A stretch of 64,000 nucleotides of DNA from Paenibacillus zeisoli (GCF_003994465.1 NZ_RZNX01000005.1:124001-188000); one strand, 5' to 3'. Counted from the first letter of the stretch, positions 1 to 8,640 are shown. Program-made: numbers and translations. The notes: generated from the letters alone by a model not told the origin.

Positions 1-625
1 GGATCCCGGCTACCGATTCAAGCACCTGGTCATTCATGTCTCCGAAAGCATCCTGTGCAACCGTGTACCGTTGGTGAATGACTTTCCCATAAATGCTCAT
101 GGCGAGTGCAATGAAGGGAAGGGGAATAATGGCGGCGAGAGTCAGCTTCAGACTGATTATAGTACTCATTGCGATGAAGATGACGGCCAGGAAGATGGTG
201 GAATCCGTCAAGGTCAGCATGCCGAATCCAGCCGTCTGTGCCACCGAGCGAAGATCGTTCGTCGCCCGGGCCATCAGGTCTCCAGTCCGATTCCGCTCAA
301 AGAATGGTGGTGTCATCCGAAGCAGGTGGGCCATAAATCTGGATCGCAGCAGCCGCTCCACCAGGTTAGATCCGCCGAATAGCTCGCGCATCCATATGTA
401 CGTAATGAAATAAATAAAGACAAGCATTCCGAGAATCATCAGAATATAACGCGTAAGTGATGTCCAGGAAATAGATCCGTTGACAATCTCGTCAATTGCA
501 TTACCCAGAAGACGGGGCGGCGCAAGCTCGGCAACTCCTGCTACGATCAGCAGAACCAGACCCACGGTATAACGCCTTTTTTCCCTTCGGAAAAACCAGC
601 CCAAATTCCTTAGAACTGAGAACAT
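1..625 (-). CDS. bmrC: BmrC-type heterodimeric multidrug ABC exporter subunit (5' part, truncated by window edge)
   Basis: The reading frame is open from an ATG at 625 to the window edge, giving about 208 N-terminal residues. They form the transmembrane domain of an ABC exporter: hydrophobic segments near residues 18-40 and 55-75, then the conserved stretch PPFFERNRTGDLMARATNDL. This closely resembles the N terminus of B. subtilis BmrC (YheI), one half of the BmrC/BmrD multidrug pump, which sits in the cytoplasmic membrane. The ATPase domain lies outside the window. The start has an AAAGGAGGG site just upstream. Expression is probably attenuated, because a leader ORF and an intrinsic terminator precede it on the same strand. 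A partner half-transporter is expected downstream, off the window. Confidence 0.85.
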   Translation of the reverse strand, partial: MFSVLRNLGWFFRREKRRYTVGLVLLIVAGVAELAPPRLLGNAIDEIVNGSISWTSLTRYILMILGMLVFIYFITYIWMRELFGGSNLVERLLRSRFMAHLLRMTPPFFERNRTGDLMARATNDLRSVAQTAGFGMLTLTDSTIFLAVIFIAMSTIISLKLTLAAIIPLPFIALAMSIYGKVIHQRYTVAQDAFGDMNDQVLESVAGI

Positions 626-690
626 AGGGTTCCCTCCTTTAGTTTCAATAAAGTTAATTTGCTCAGAAATAACACTGCAATTTCACGGGA

Positions 691-728
691 AAACAAAAAA
701 GGCATATCGTCCGTAAACGATATGCCTT
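691..728 (-). terminator. Intrinsic terminator/attenuator upstream of bmrC
   Basis: GGCATATCGT (701-710) pairs with ACGATATGCC (717-726) around a 6-nt loop. On the minus strand the hairpin is followed by a run of T (complement of 695-700). It lies between the leader ORF (824-922) and bmrC, so it would stop transcription before the transporter gene unless disrupted. Confidence 0.85.
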
Positions 729-756
729 CCTATTCAGGTTCACATAGCACGCGTAC

Positions 757-776
757 GTTACTTGAGCACAAGTAAC
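757..776 (-). promoter_or_regulatory. Second leader hairpin, possible pause or antiterminator element
   Basis: GTTACTTG (757-764) and CAAGTAAC (769-776) form a perfect 8-bp stem with a 4-nt loop between the leader ORF and the terminator on the minus strand. Its role is inferred from position only. No clear pairing with the terminator arm was found by eye. Confidence 0.45.
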
Positions 777-823
777 CGCCGCAGAACAAAGTAAGATGCT
801 CCAGGAGCAAGATTCCAGTTCAG

Positions 824-922
824 CTAAAAGCCAATTCCGATCATTGCAGGGTTACTTCCGGTATTCAGTTGTTGTGACTTTGCCGCATATTGAGGAGCGG
901 TCATGAGTTGATCTTTAAACAC
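824..922 (-). CDS. 32-residue leader peptide ORF upstream of bmrC
   Basis: A GTG at 922 preceded by AAAGGGTG opens a 32-codon ORF (begins MFKDQLMTAP, ends AMIGIGF) ending in TAG at 824-826. An in-frame GTG at 931 and an ATG at 904 are alternative starts. It lies downstream of a good sigma-A promoter and upstream of the attenuator. In B. subtilis, bmrCD is preceded by the leader gene bmrB, and antibiotic-stalled ribosomes permit read-through. The arrangement here suggests the same logic, although I cannot claim sequence homology to BmrB. The peptide probably acts in cis through ribosome stalling rather than as a protein. Confidence 0.6.
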   Translation of the reverse strand: MFKDQLMTAPQYAAKSQQLNTGSNPAMIGIGF

Positions 923-974
923 CGTGTTCACCCTTTCTTTTGGAAATTTGTTCAAAAATGTTCGTACGCTGACG

Positions 975-1004
975 ATTTTATCACCCGGTTCGGAAAATTG
1001 TCAA
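975..1004 (-). promoter_or_regulatory. Sigma-A promoter of the bmrC leader
   Basis: On the minus strand TTGACA (999-1004) and TAAAAT (975-980) are separated by 18 bp. The start point would fall about 45 nt upstream of the leader ORF. Confidence 0.75.
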
Positions 1005-1037
1005 ACTTAATTTTGTTTATGATCTAATAAAGGACGT

Positions 1038-1066
1038 TTGGCATTCCGGGGCTCATGGTCTACAAT
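1038..1066 (+). promoter_or_regulatory. Sigma-A promoter of the HesB-like gene
   Basis: TTGGCA (1038-1043) and TACAAT (1061-1066) with a 17-bp spacer, 70 bp upstream of the start codon. It is divergent from the bmrC leader promoter. The remainder of 626-1135 contains only the leader elements listed separately. Confidence 0.7.
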
Positions 1067-1135
1067 GGTGTATGAGGGCATTAAGGAATACCCTAAGGTG
1101 TTCCACTTCAGAGAGAGAACGAAGGAGATGAACTG

Positions 1136-1441
1136 ATGATCCACGTTACCGATTCAGCAGCAAAGTGGTATAAAAAGGAGTTGGAGCTTCAGGAGGGGCA
1201 GGCGATCCGTTTCTTCGTTCGCTACAGTGCCGGCGGCCATATTCATCCCGGATTTTCCCTCGGTATTGGCGTAGAGAATCCCGCTTCACCCGGATGTGTG
1301 ATAGAGGCGGAAGGGATTAAGTTCTATATGGAAGAACAGGATTTGTGGTATTTGGAAGGATATGATTTGAAGGTGACTTACGAAGAATCATCCGACGATA
1401 TCGCTTATGAATATGTGAAGGCCAAAGATAAGACAGCTTAA
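1136..1441 (+). CDS. HesB/YneR-like protein (A-type Fe-S carrier fold without the cysteines)
   Basis: A 101-residue protein with the HesB/IscA-like beta-rich fold. It includes the FFVRYSAGG region and the FSLGI strand typical of the YneR branch. Classical A-type Fe-S carriers have three conserved cysteines (C-x(n)-CGC). Here there is only one Cys, near residue 55, so the protein is unlikely to carry a cluster in the usual way. The exact role of this branch is not established. It has its own sigma-A promoter and a GAAGGAGATG binding site, and ends at a 21-bp terminator stem. Confidence 0.75.
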   Translation: MIHVTDSAAKWYKKELELQEGQAIRFFVRYSAGGHIHPGFSLGIGVENPASPGCVIEAEGIKFYMEEQDLWYLEGYDLKVTYEESSDDIAYEYVKAKDKTA

Positions 1442-1452
1442 TCCGTGCTATT

Positions 1453-1499
1453 CAAACATAGTAACAGGCCCGCTAATTGCGGGCCTGTTACTATGTTTG
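1453..1499. terminator. Bidirectional terminator between convergent genes
   Basis: A perfect 21-bp inverted repeat (1453-1473 and 1479-1499) around TAATT. The minus-strand gene's stop codon (1491-1493) lies inside the right arm, so the hairpin serves both the HesB-like gene and the convergent hypothetical gene. Confidence 0.85.
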
Positions 1500-2009
1500 C
1501 TGTGAATCCGGGAAAGCGGGCTCCAAAGCGAAATTAAAGTCTTGAATGTCATATACCTGCACCTGTATTTCTGCCTCAATAATCCGACCAATCAATTCGG
1601 GCTGGTCGGTAAGAATGGGAGTGAACTCCTTAAGAGAAGTAAGTACAATAACCGTCTCTATAGGATCCAGAAATTCACCGTACTGTTCATTATCGAGAGC
1701 ATTTACAATGGTAAGGGAGACAGACTTTCCTAAGAGAATGGAAGGGCTTTTGGACCAAGGGACGCTTAATGCGCGTTCAAGCTTTTTACGGTTCAAAGGC
1801 TCCTCTAAATAAGCGATCAGCTCGTTAATTTTGCTCTTCACGTAAAGATCGTCGCTCCGGTCGCCCATCAAAGGCTCAGAGCTGTTCTGAAACTCATATA
1901 GCTCCATGATTGTGGGATAAGGTACAATATATTCAACGGGTACTTCTGGGGCCGTAATCTCCCCATATATCGCTAACATCACCGCTTCAATAACAAATCG
2001 ACGTGGCAT
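1491..2009 (-). CDS. Conserved hypothetical protein
   Basis: A 172-residue soluble acidic protein with no signal peptide or membrane segment and no motif I recognise. The frame extends upstream to 2039, but the ATG at 2009 (MPRRFVIEAVM) is the better start. It has GAGGAAAC 6 nt upstream, and a -10-like TATACT (2044-2049, minus strand) would put the transcript start near the longer start codon. The gene converges on the HesB-like gene and is divergent from an ABC exporter, sharing a short 70-bp intergenic region. No function is proposed. Confidence 0.7.
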   Translation of the reverse strand: MPRRFVIEAVMLAIYGEITAPEVPVEYIVPYPTIMELYEFQNSSEPLMGDRSDDLYVKSKINELIAYLEEPLNRKKLERALSVPWSKSPSILLGKSVSLTIVNALDNEQYGEFLDPIETVIVLTSLKEFTPILTDQPELIGRIIEAEIQVQVYDIQDFNFALEPAFPDSQQT

Positions 2010-2079
2010 GAGTTTCCTCGCATTCTTCAAATTATGCATTAGAGTATATCATAATTGTAATGCTAAAAAAACAGGGTGA

Positions 2080-3879
2080 ATGCTTAAATCAGTTCTGCCT
2101 GCAAATATGACAACAAAGGGAAGTGCGCATCTATTGAATCAATGGAAAGCTTATTTTGTGTTTGTAAAGCCGTATACGAAATGGATTATTGTAACTGTGC
2201 TGATCGGGATTCTGAAATTCGGGATTCCATCTTTGCTTCCGCTCATTCTTAAGTATGTAGTAGATGACCTTGTGCTGAATCACAGCTTGACTGTACAGCA
2301 GCAGATTCAGCAGCTGATGCTGGTGCTGGGAATTACATTCTTCCTGTTCGTGATCGTCCGGGGACCTGTTGAGTATGCAAGGCAGTATTTCGCCCAGTAT
2401 ATTACGGCCAAAATCCTGTTCGATCTGCGGAATAGACTGTACGAGCACCTTCAGCGCTTGTCGCTGCGTTATTATCAGAACACCAAGGTAGGGGAGATTA
2501 TATCCCGTTTCATTAACGATGCAGAGCAGACCAAGAATATCGTTGAAGTCGGAATGATGAACGTCTGGCTGGATCTGTTCACTCTTATCTTTGTGCTTGG
2601 CTTTATGCTCTATCTGGATCCCGTGTTGACTGTGGTGTCCGTTGCTATTATGCCTCTTTATGCCCTTGCCGTAAAAATACTGTACAAGCGCCTCAAGAAG
2701 CTGACCAAGGATCGTTCGGCCGCCCTGGCAGGGATCCAGGCCTATCTACACGAACGAATTCAGGGGATTTCAGTCATTCGAAGCTTTGCCTTGGAAGGAT
2801 ATGACCGCAAGCTGTTCGGAAGAACGAACGGGGCTTTTCTTCAAAAGGGACTCGCACAGAGCCGCTGGAACGCCTGGACTTTCGCCATTATCAACACACT
2901 AACTGACATTGCGCCTTTACTGGTTATTGGCTATGGTGGATATCAAGTGATTCAGGGCCATCTGACTTTAGGGACGTTTGTGGCCTTCTTCGGTTACCTT
3001 GACCGGCTGTATGCCCCTCTGAAGCGCCTGATCAATTCTTCAACCACGCTAACACAAGCCACGGCTTCCTGGGAACGGGTACATGAATTGTTAAAGGAAC
3101 CCTATGATATGAAGGACGAGCCCGATTCTGAGATTCTGCAGGCCGATTCCTGCAGTGTATCCCTCAAGAACGTCTGGTTCAAATATCAGGATGCAGGAGG
3201 CTGGGTGCTGAGAGATATCAATCTGAGTGTCCAACCTGGGGAGACGATTGCTTTTGTAGGAATGAGCGGCGGAGGCAAATCCTCCCTGGTCGGGCTGATC
3301 CCCAGATTCTATGATATCCAGGAGGGGTCAATCACGGTGAATGGACAGGACGTCCGGAACTATACGATGCAGAGTCTGCGAAGTCATGTGGGTATGGTAC
3401 TCCAGGATAACTTTCTGTTCAGCGGCTCGGTAAGAGATAATATCATCCTGGGCAATCCGGATGGGGATGAGGAGGCAGTTATTGAGGCTGCCAAAGCCGC
3501 GAATGCACATGACTTTATTATGAAGCTTCCTCAAGGCTATGATACGGAGGTAGGGGAACGGGGCGTGAAGCTGTCCGGAGGACAAAAGCAGCGGATTGCG
3601 ATAGCCCGTGTATTTCTGAAAGACCCGCCGATTCTCATTCTGGACGAAGCAACTTCTGCGCTGGACCTCGAGTCTGAGCATCTGATCCAGCAATCCCTGA
3701 GAGATCTGTCAACCAATCGAACCACGCTTGTTGTGGCGCACAGGCTGTCTACAATAACCCATGCGGACCGGATCTATGTCATGAAGGATGGGGAGGTTGT
3801 CGAGTCAGGTACGCATGAACAGCTGATGGCAGACGAGGGAGTATACGCAGGCCTTTATAGTATTCAGAATCTACAGTAA
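2080..3879 (+). CDS. ABC exporter, fused membrane and ATPase domains (MsbA/MDR type)
   Basis: 599 residues: a six-helix type-1 exporter domain (about residues 30-320) and a nucleotide-binding domain with Walker A GMSGGGKSS, signature LSGGQKQR, Walker B ILILDEATSALD and an H-loop (VAHRLST). It is a half-transporter that would dimerise in the cytoplasmic membrane and export lipids, drugs or peptides. The substrate cannot be deduced. The ATG at 2080 sits very close to an AGGGTG site, and an ATG at 2107 is possible. Monocistronic: a terminator follows directly. Confidence 0.9.
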   Translation: MLKSVLPANMTTKGSAHLLNQWKAYFVFVKPYTKWIIVTVLIGILKFGIPSLLPLILKYVVDDLVLNHSLTVQQQIQQLMLVLGITFFLFVIVRGPVEYARQYFAQYITAKILFDLRNRLYEHLQRLSLRYYQNTKVGEIISRFINDAEQTKNIVEVGMMNVWLDLFTLIFVLGFMLYLDPVLTVVSVAIMPLYALAVKILYKRLKKLTKDRSAALAGIQAYLHERIQGISVIRSFALEGYDRKLFGRTNGAFLQKGLAQSRWNAWTFAIINTLTDIAPLLVIGYGGYQVIQGHLTLGTFVAFFGYLDRLYAPLKRLINSSTTLTQATASWERVHELLKEPYDMKDEPDSEILQADSCSVSLKNVWFKYQDAGGWVLRDINLSVQPGETIAFVGMSGGGKSSLVGLIPRFYDIQEGSITVNGQDVRNYTMQSLRSHVGMVLQDNFLFSGSVRDNIILGNPDGDEEAVIEAAKAANAHDFIMKLPQGYDTEVGERGVKLSGGQKQRIAIARVFLKDPPILILDEATSALDLESEHLIQQSLRDLSTNRTTLVVAHRLSTITHADRIYVMKDGEVVESGTHEQLMADEGVYAGLYSIQNLQ

Positions 3880-3900
3880 AAAAGTGCTGTCAACAGAAAG

Positions 3901-3946
3901 AAAGAGCCTTCATTGCCGCTTTAAAAGGGGCTAATGAGGGCTCTTT
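3901..3946. terminator. Bidirectional terminator
   Basis: AAAGAGCC-TTCATT-GCC pairs with GGC-TAATGA-GGGCTCTTT with a short bulge. It lies between the ABC exporter and the convergent DUF441 gene. Confidence 0.75.
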
Positions 3947-3958
3947 ACTATTCTAGGC

Positions 3959-4414
3959 TTAGCTTCTGCCAATTAACAAGGATAATAGCCCTGCTGCAAT
4001 GAGAGGGCCAACCGGCACTCCCTTGAAGAAGGCAACACCAATTACAGTACCGATTAGCAGGCCGGCAACGACTGTGGGCTGACTGGTCATCAAGGATGCA
4101 CCCCGGCCGCCAAGATAGGCTACAAGTATGCCGACGGCAATGGCACACAGTGACTTCCAATGGAAGAAGGAGGCCCACAGCATCTGGGGGGACAGCTTAC
4201 CGCTGGCTACAGGTGACATTACACCGATCGTAAGCACAATGATCCCTGCGGTCAGTCCGTATTTATCCAGCCAGGGAAAGGCCTGATTCAACTTGGTCAC
4301 CCTTAGTAGCAGCAGTACAATCATGGCTACCGTTATGGGCATATTGCCGCTGATGATTCCGAGCGCCGCCATAAATAACAGAAGAAGTGCCGTAATATCA
4401 ATCTGGGTCATCAT
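3959..4414 (-). CDS. DUF441 family membrane protein (YtwI-like)
   Basis: 151 residues, almost entirely hydrophobic, with four to five predicted membrane helices. The pattern [21 protein letters not shown] ... [13 protein letters not shown] matches the DUF441/YtwI family of small Bacillota membrane proteins, whose function is unknown. It starts 2 nt after the ypdA stop codon, so it is co-transcribed with, and probably translationally coupled to, ypdA. The context hints at a link to thiol redox homeostasis, but that is inference. Confidence 0.8.
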   Translation of the reverse strand: MMTQIDITALLLLFMAALGIISGNMPITVAMIVLLLLRVTKLNQAFPWLDKYGLTAGIIVLTIGVMSPVASGKLSPQMLWASFFHWKSLCAIAVGILVAYLGGRGASLMTSQPTVVAGLLIGTVIGVAFFKGVPVGPLIAAGLLSLLIGRS

Positions 4415-4416
4415 GC

Positions 4417-5409
4417 TCAGGACTCCGAAAGCGGAGCTCGCGCAATATGTCTGGCAATAAGCTTACCGTGTCCGCGGCCCGACTCGATAAATACTTCATT
4501 CGCGTTCCGGCCGGATGCTACGACCCCCGCGATATACAGCCCCGGGATGTTGCTCTCCATCGTCTCGGGATTAAAGACTGGCTTATCCATGTCTTCGGAC
4601 ATTTGGACACCTGCCGAGGCCAACAGCTTACGGTCCGGCCGAAAGCCTGTCAGGGCCAGAACGAAGTCGTTCTCAAGCTCATCCGTTGTTCCCTCTGTGA
4701 GCGACTCTATAACGATACGATCAGGAAGAATAGAGACTACACGGGAGGAAGTGCGCATGTGAATACGTTCTTTTTCAAGCATGGCTTCAAAAATAGGTTT
4801 GACCCAAGGCTTGATATGGGAGGAAATGCCCTCACCTCTATACACAATCGTAACCTCTGCACCCACACGAAGCAGCTCCATCGCGGCATCTACTGCCGAA
4901 TTACTGCCTCCGATAATGGCTACTTTCATTCCAGTGTAAGGATGGGCTTCGCGGAAATAGTGAGTTACTTTCTCTGTGTCTTCTCCAGGTATACCGAGAA
5001 TATTAGGATGGTCGAAATAACCGGAGGACAGGATGACATTACGAGCCGGGTATTCCAATTGGACACCCGATGAGGTCAGGGTTCTGACAATAAAAGTTCC
5101 ATCCGGCTGACGATCTATGCTGAGAGCTTCTTCATAACAGTTCACACGAAGATTATAGTGCGACGCTACTCTGCGGTAATAAGCCAGGGCCTCATGCCGA
5201 TAGGGCTTGTCCAGCGTGGTTACGAACGGAATGCCCCCAATCTCAAGCAGCTCTGAAGTACTGAAGAATTGCATATGTGTAGGATATAAATAAATAGAAT
5301 GAACGATGTTGTACTTCTCGATCACACATACGGACAAGCCTTGAAGCTGGCATTCGATGGCAGCGGACAGCCCGCATGGTCCAGCGCCAATAATAATTAC
5401 ATCTTCCAA
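4417..5409 (-). CDS. ypdA: YpdA/Bdr, putative bacillithiol disulfide reductase
   Basis: A flavoprotein of 330 residues with an N-terminal FAD-binding GxGxxG-like motif in [17 protein letters not shown] and a second NADPH-binding Rossmann motif [16 protein letters not shown]. YpdA (Bdr) reduces oxidised bacillithiol with NADPH in the cytoplasm of bacillithiol producers. The frame is open to 5487, but TTG at 5409 has GAAGGAGG 7 nt upstream and places the FAD motif at the N terminus, as in known YpdA proteins of about 325-330 residues. First gene of a two-gene operon with DUF441, divergent from an ArsR-type regulator that may control it. Confidence 0.88.
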   Translation of the reverse strand: MEDVIIIGAGPCGLSAAIECQLQGLSVCVIEKYNIVHSIYLYPTHMQFFSTSELLEIGGIPFVTTLDKPYRHEALAYYRRVASHYNLRVNCYEEALSIDRQPDGTFIVRTLTSSGVQLEYPARNVILSSGYFDHPNILGIPGEDTEKVTHYFREAHPYTGMKVAIIGGSNSAVDAAMELLRVGAEVTIVYRGEGISSHIKPWVKPIFEAMLEKERIHMRTSSRVVSILPDRIVIESLTEGTTDELENDFVLALTGFRPDRKLLASAGVQMSEDMDKPVFNPETMESNIPGLYIAGVVASGRNANEVFIESGRGHGKLIARHIARAPLSES

Positions 5410-5523
5410 TGGAAGTCCTCCTTCTAACTCTCTAATGATATGCTTTCTTGACACGGTAGGTACCGGGTACCCTTTGAATTGAAACACTCTAATCCTACAG
5501 CAATTGAAACTTAATTTCCACAG

Positions 5524-5553
5524 TTGACAATTAGCAAGTAATTTGATTAATAT
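5524..5553 (+). promoter_or_regulatory. Sigma-A promoter of the ArsR-DUF2087 gene
   Basis: TTGACA (5524-5529) and TAATAT (5548-5553), 18-bp spacer. The -10 overlaps the left palindrome of the operator. Confidence 0.75.
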
Positions 5554-5574
5554 CTAATTAGATAATTATCTAAT
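5552..5574. promoter_or_regulatory. Overlapping palindromic operator, probable ArsR-type site
   Basis: Two perfect palindromes overlap: ATCTAATTAGAT (5552-5563) and ATTAGATAATTATCTAAT (5557-5574). They share TATCTAAT half-sites and cover the -10 and start region of the adjacent regulator gene. This position predicts autorepression and possible control of divergent ypdA. Confidence 0.7.
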
Positions 5575-5592
5575 CCAATTGAGGTGAATATA

Positions 5593-6189
5593 ATGCAGCT
5601 GGATAAGCTTGTTGCCTATCATAAAGCCTTGGGTGATCCAATGCGGCTCCGCATGTTGATGCTGCTCTCTGAAGGAGAGGCCAGCGGCCAGGAACTTGCT
5701 GATCGTCTGAATTTATCACAGCCCACCATTACTCATCATGCCGCCAAGCTTAGGCAGGCCTCATTATTAAATGAGCGCAGGGAGAAGAACACGGTGTACT
5801 TCTCGCTCAATCGTTACTTTATTGAGAATCATGCTCTGGCTACTCAGCAATTTATTTTTAAGAAGAAGGAGATCGTGGAAGAAATGGAGGACAAGAATGA
5901 GTCACTTAAGGAGTCAGTGCTTCGTAACTTTTTTACCAAAGACGGGCACATGAAACAGATTCCGGCGCAGCTTAAGAAGAAGCTGATTGTACTGGAATAT
6001 ATGGTCTCGAAGCTTGCTCCCGGACACAAATATGGAGAGCGCGAGATTAACGAATTCATCAAACCTATACACGAGGATTACGCTACACTTCGGCGCGAGC
6101 TGATCATGCACCAATTCATGTATAGGGAGAATGAGGAGTATGAGCTTAATCCGCGGGAAATGTGGACCGATTGGAGAGCCCTGAAATGA
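5593..6189 (+). CDS. ArsR-family regulator with C-terminal DUF2087
   Basis: A 198-residue protein. Residues 1-80 form a winged helix-turn-helix (ALGDPMRLRMLMLL, then LNLSQPTITHHAAKL as recognition helix). The C-terminal half (about 110-190) carries the DUF2087 pattern with RNFFTKDGHMKQIPAQLKKK and YGEREINEFI. No metal-binding cysteine pair is visible, so this is not a classical metal sensor. ATG at 5593 follows GAGGTG by 6 nt; a GTG at 5584 overlaps the binding site and is less likely. It is divergent from ypdA across a palindromic operator, so autoregulation and control of ypdA-DUF441 are likely but unproven. Confidence 0.85.
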   Translation: MQLDKLVAYHKALGDPMRLRMLMLLSEGEASGQELADRLNLSQPTITHHAAKLRQASLLNERREKNTVYFSLNRYFIENHALATQQFIFKKKEIVEEMEDKNESLKESVLRNFFTKDGHMKQIPAQLKKKLIVLEYMVSKLAPGHKYGEREINEFIKPIHEDYATLRRELIMHQFMYRENEEYELNPREMWTDWRALK

Positions 6190-6312
6190 AGAAAAAAATT
6201 TTGCGAAAATTGCATAAAGTTAGCGATTAACCATATGCAAAAAATAAATTTCAGGATACAATAATAATGTAAGCGCTTCCTGACAAAGATGAATAACAGG
6301 GAGGTATCCATT

Positions 6313-6816
6313 ATGTTGTTCTGGAAAAATAAACGTAACCACACGAATCGTGCCGCCATACATGTAACACTTGAAGATGTAAGAAGAGCCGTGCTCAAGT
6401 ATGAGGATGAGATGCCGGCACCCATCAACCGGATGTCGCTCTTGCAAAGCGATGGGACGATAGATCTGTCCAGACTTAGCCGGTATCTTGGCGGTGTACC
6501 CGAACAGAAATTTTATCTCTCCCGCGAGACGTACGAGATTTTTCCTGAAGAGGAACGTCACATCCCATACTTTCTGGATCTCGTACAGAACGCCGTGGAC
6601 GACTATGTGAATGAAACAGGAAAGATGCCGGTGATTCAAGGTTCTCCGGAGTTTGAGGTGGATTTCAAAGTGCTGATGAATGAGCATTTTCTGAACGAGC
6701 TACCGACTATTCCTCTATATGTAACCGAGCAGGAGCTGATGCTGACCCACCGCCCTGAAAGAGCAGGGATGAATGGCATGCAGCAGGACTCCTCAGTTAT
6801 GATCCTTGAATTGTAA
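6313..6816 (+). CDS. DUF3939-like conserved protein
   Basis: A 167-residue soluble protein with the conserved pattern VTLEDVRRAVLKYEDEMP ... FYLSRETYEIFPEEE, which I associate with the Bacillota DUF3939 family of unknown function. ATG at 6313 is preceded by GGGAGG at good spacing; an ATG 24 nt upstream lacks a site. It stands alone, with about 120 nt upstream and a very stable terminator downstream. Confidence 0.65.
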   Translation: MLFWKNKRNHTNRAAIHVTLEDVRRAVLKYEDEMPAPINRMSLLQSDGTIDLSRLSRYLGGVPEQKFYLSRETYEIFPEEERHIPYFLDLVQNAVDDYVNETGKMPVIQGSPEFEVDFKVLMNEHFLNELPTIPLYVTEQELMLTHRPERAGMNGMQQDSSVMILEL

Positions 6817-6841
6817 TCCTAGGCATTGGAATTCAGAGCAC

Positions 6842-6890
6842 AGAACAGGGCGCCCGCAAGCAGATGAATCTGCTGCGGGCGCCCTGTTCT
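6842..6890. terminator. Strong bidirectional terminator
   Basis: A 16-bp GC-rich stem (6842-6857 with 6875-6890) is continued after one bulged base by AGCAGAT/ATCTGCT. It separates the convergent DUF3939-like and esterase genes. Confidence 0.85.
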
Positions 6891-6909
6891 ATGTGCTTAT
6901 CTCAGCCTA

Positions 6910-7665
6910 CTACCGCTTAATGGGCAGCCAGGCCAGAACGTCTTGGATACGTGCATCCCAGTACTCCCAGTCATGGTCTCCCGGGCCTTCCTCGTAAATA
7001 TAATCCATACCCGAATTGCTTAAGGCATCTCTAAAGGCTAGATTATCTTCATAAAGGAAATCTTCAGTACCGCAGCATTGGTACAGCTTCGGTTTGGCTC
7101 CATCTGCCGAACTGGTGTGCTCCAGCAGATGGAACAAGTCGTCCTGAGTACCGCGGATATCTTTGTTCCCGAAGATTTGGGCATACAGCTCTGGATGGCG
7201 ATCCTTCATCGTCTTCACATCCACAGCTCCGGACAAGCTTGCTGCGGCTGCAAAGTGCTCCGGGTGACTGAGGGCGAGCTTGAAGGCGCCATAGCCGCCC
7301 ATAGACAGGCCTGCGGTAAAGTTATCCTCTCTTGCGCTGGATAATGGGAAGAAGGAACGAGCGATCCGCGGCAGTTCCTCGCTAATAAAGGTCCAGTAGG
7401 CTCCGCCGCTAACCATATTTGTATAGAAGCTGTGGAATACCTGGGGCATCACAACTGCTATTTTGTATTTTGCTACATAGCGTTCAATAGAGGTCTGTCT
7501 TGTCCATGCGCTATCATCATCAGATAGACCATGAAGGAGATATAAAGTAGGGTATGGCGCTGTACATTTCCCGGAATCAGGGAGTTCAGGATCTGGCAGA
7601 ATTACGGTCATTGAGGTGTTAAGTCCAAGGACTTCCGAGTAGAATCTGCATTGAATAAGTGCCAT
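6910..7665 (-). CDS. Esterase of the FrmB/esterase D-like alpha/beta-hydrolase family
   Basis: 251 residues, with the nucleophile elbow GLSMGGYGAF (GxSxG), an oxyanion region LYLLHGLSDDDSAW, an acid residue in the GTEDFLYEDN loop and a catalytic His in GDHDWEYWD. No signal peptide, so it is cytoplasmic. The family hydrolyses short acyl esters (S-formylglutathione-type, feruloyl or acetyl esters); the substrate here is unknown. A good AAGGGG binding site precedes the ATG. It is divergent from a GNAT gene. Confidence 0.85.
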   Translation of the reverse strand: MALIQCRFYSEVLGLNTSMTVILPDPELPDSGKCTAPYPTLYLLHGLSDDDSAWTRQTSIERYVAKYKIAVVMPQVFHSFYTNMVSGGAYWTFISEELPRIARSFFPLSSAREDNFTAGLSMGGYGAFKLALSHPEHFAAAASLSGAVDVKTMKDRHPELYAQIFGNKDIRGTQDDLFHLLEHTSSADGAKPKLYQCCGTEDFLYEDNLAFRDALSNSGMDYIYEEGPGDHDWEYWDARIQDVLAWLPIKR

Positions 7666-7818
7666 GTGTTAGCATCCCCTTGAATTAATTTTGTGAAAAA
7701 ATTATGAAAGACTGTGAAAAACTATAAAAAAGTTTTAGTATATAAAGAATAATCAATTCTATTATAAACCGGGGCTTAACAAATCGCTACGCTCGCAATT
7801 ATAGAGGTGAGGGGGTTC

Positions 7819-8586
7819 ATGGTGGAAGAGAGATTGATAGAGGAAATGAATTTGAACGCATGGCCCGCCCTGCACACCGTGGTGTATGACGGATGGCTGC
7901 TGCGGTTCACAGAGGGCTATTCCAAACGCTCTAATTCTGTGACTCCACTGTACCCCTCTAAATTGAAGGATTTGTCTGTCAAGATCCATGAATGTGAAAC
8001 CATCTATGAGCAGAATGGACTTAATCCCGTATTTAAGATCACGTCGTTTGACAGCAGTAAAGGGCTGGATTCCGCGCTGGAACAACAGGGATACAAGTCT
8101 GTAGATACTACACTTGTGATGACCAGGGGACTCGGTGACCCTGAACTTGAGAGCCATTTACCGGAAGCCCTACATGGCCAGGTTACAGTGGATTCCAAGG
8201 TCAGCCATGACTGGCTGGCGCGTTTGTGCCAATTGGGAGGTCTAAAGCCGGAGTACAAGGATACAGCCCTCCGTATGCTTATGGCTAGCCCGCTGAAACA
8301 GGGATTTTTCACTTTATATGATGCGGGTGAGCCGGTGGCATGTGGCATTTGTGTGATTCAAGCGGGTTATATGGGCATTTATGATATTGTGACTGATCCA
8401 TCCAGAAGAAGGAGAGGATTTGGTCTCAGCTTGCTGTTACATATGTTGGTATGGGGAAGAACGAGCGGGGCTCTGCATGCGTACCTGTTAGTTGTCGAAT
8501 CCAATCACGCGGCCAGAAATCTGTACAGCAAACTAAATTTTAACCGGCTGTATCATTATTGGTATCGAGTTAAGCAGAACGGGTAA
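7819..8586 (+). CDS. GNAT-family N-acetyltransferase
   Basis: A 255-residue two-lobed GNAT protein. The C-terminal lobe carries the acetyl-CoA loop in RRRRGFGLSLL and the downstream VVESNHAARNLYSKLNF signature. The N-terminal lobe (about 1-130) resembles a degenerate second GNAT domain. The acceptor is unknown. ATG at 7819 is preceded by GAGGTGAGGGGG; GTG at 7807 lies inside that site. An MFS exporter follows after about 50 nt, suggesting a resistance or detoxification pair. Confidence 0.85.
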   Translation: MVEERLIEEMNLNAWPALHTVVYDGWLLRFTEGYSKRSNSVTPLYPSKLKDLSVKIHECETIYEQNGLNPVFKITSFDSSKGLDSALEQQGYKSVDTTLVMTRGLGDPELESHLPEALHGQVTVDSKVSHDWLARLCQLGGLKPEYKDTALRMLMASPLKQGFFTLYDAGEPVACGICVIQAGYMGIYDIVTDPSRRRRGFGLSLLLHMLVWGRTSGALHAYLLVVESNHAARNLYSKLNFNRLYHYWYRVKQNG

Positions 8587-8640
8587 TGACGGCAATAAGT
8601 CTCCCATGCACGTGAGGGAAAAGAGACAGAGGTGAGCGAA

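Noticed and set aside
5410-5487. Longer YpdA N terminus
   Set aside because: It would add 26 residues before the FAD motif; TTG at 5409 has a strong GAAGGAGG site and gives the family length.
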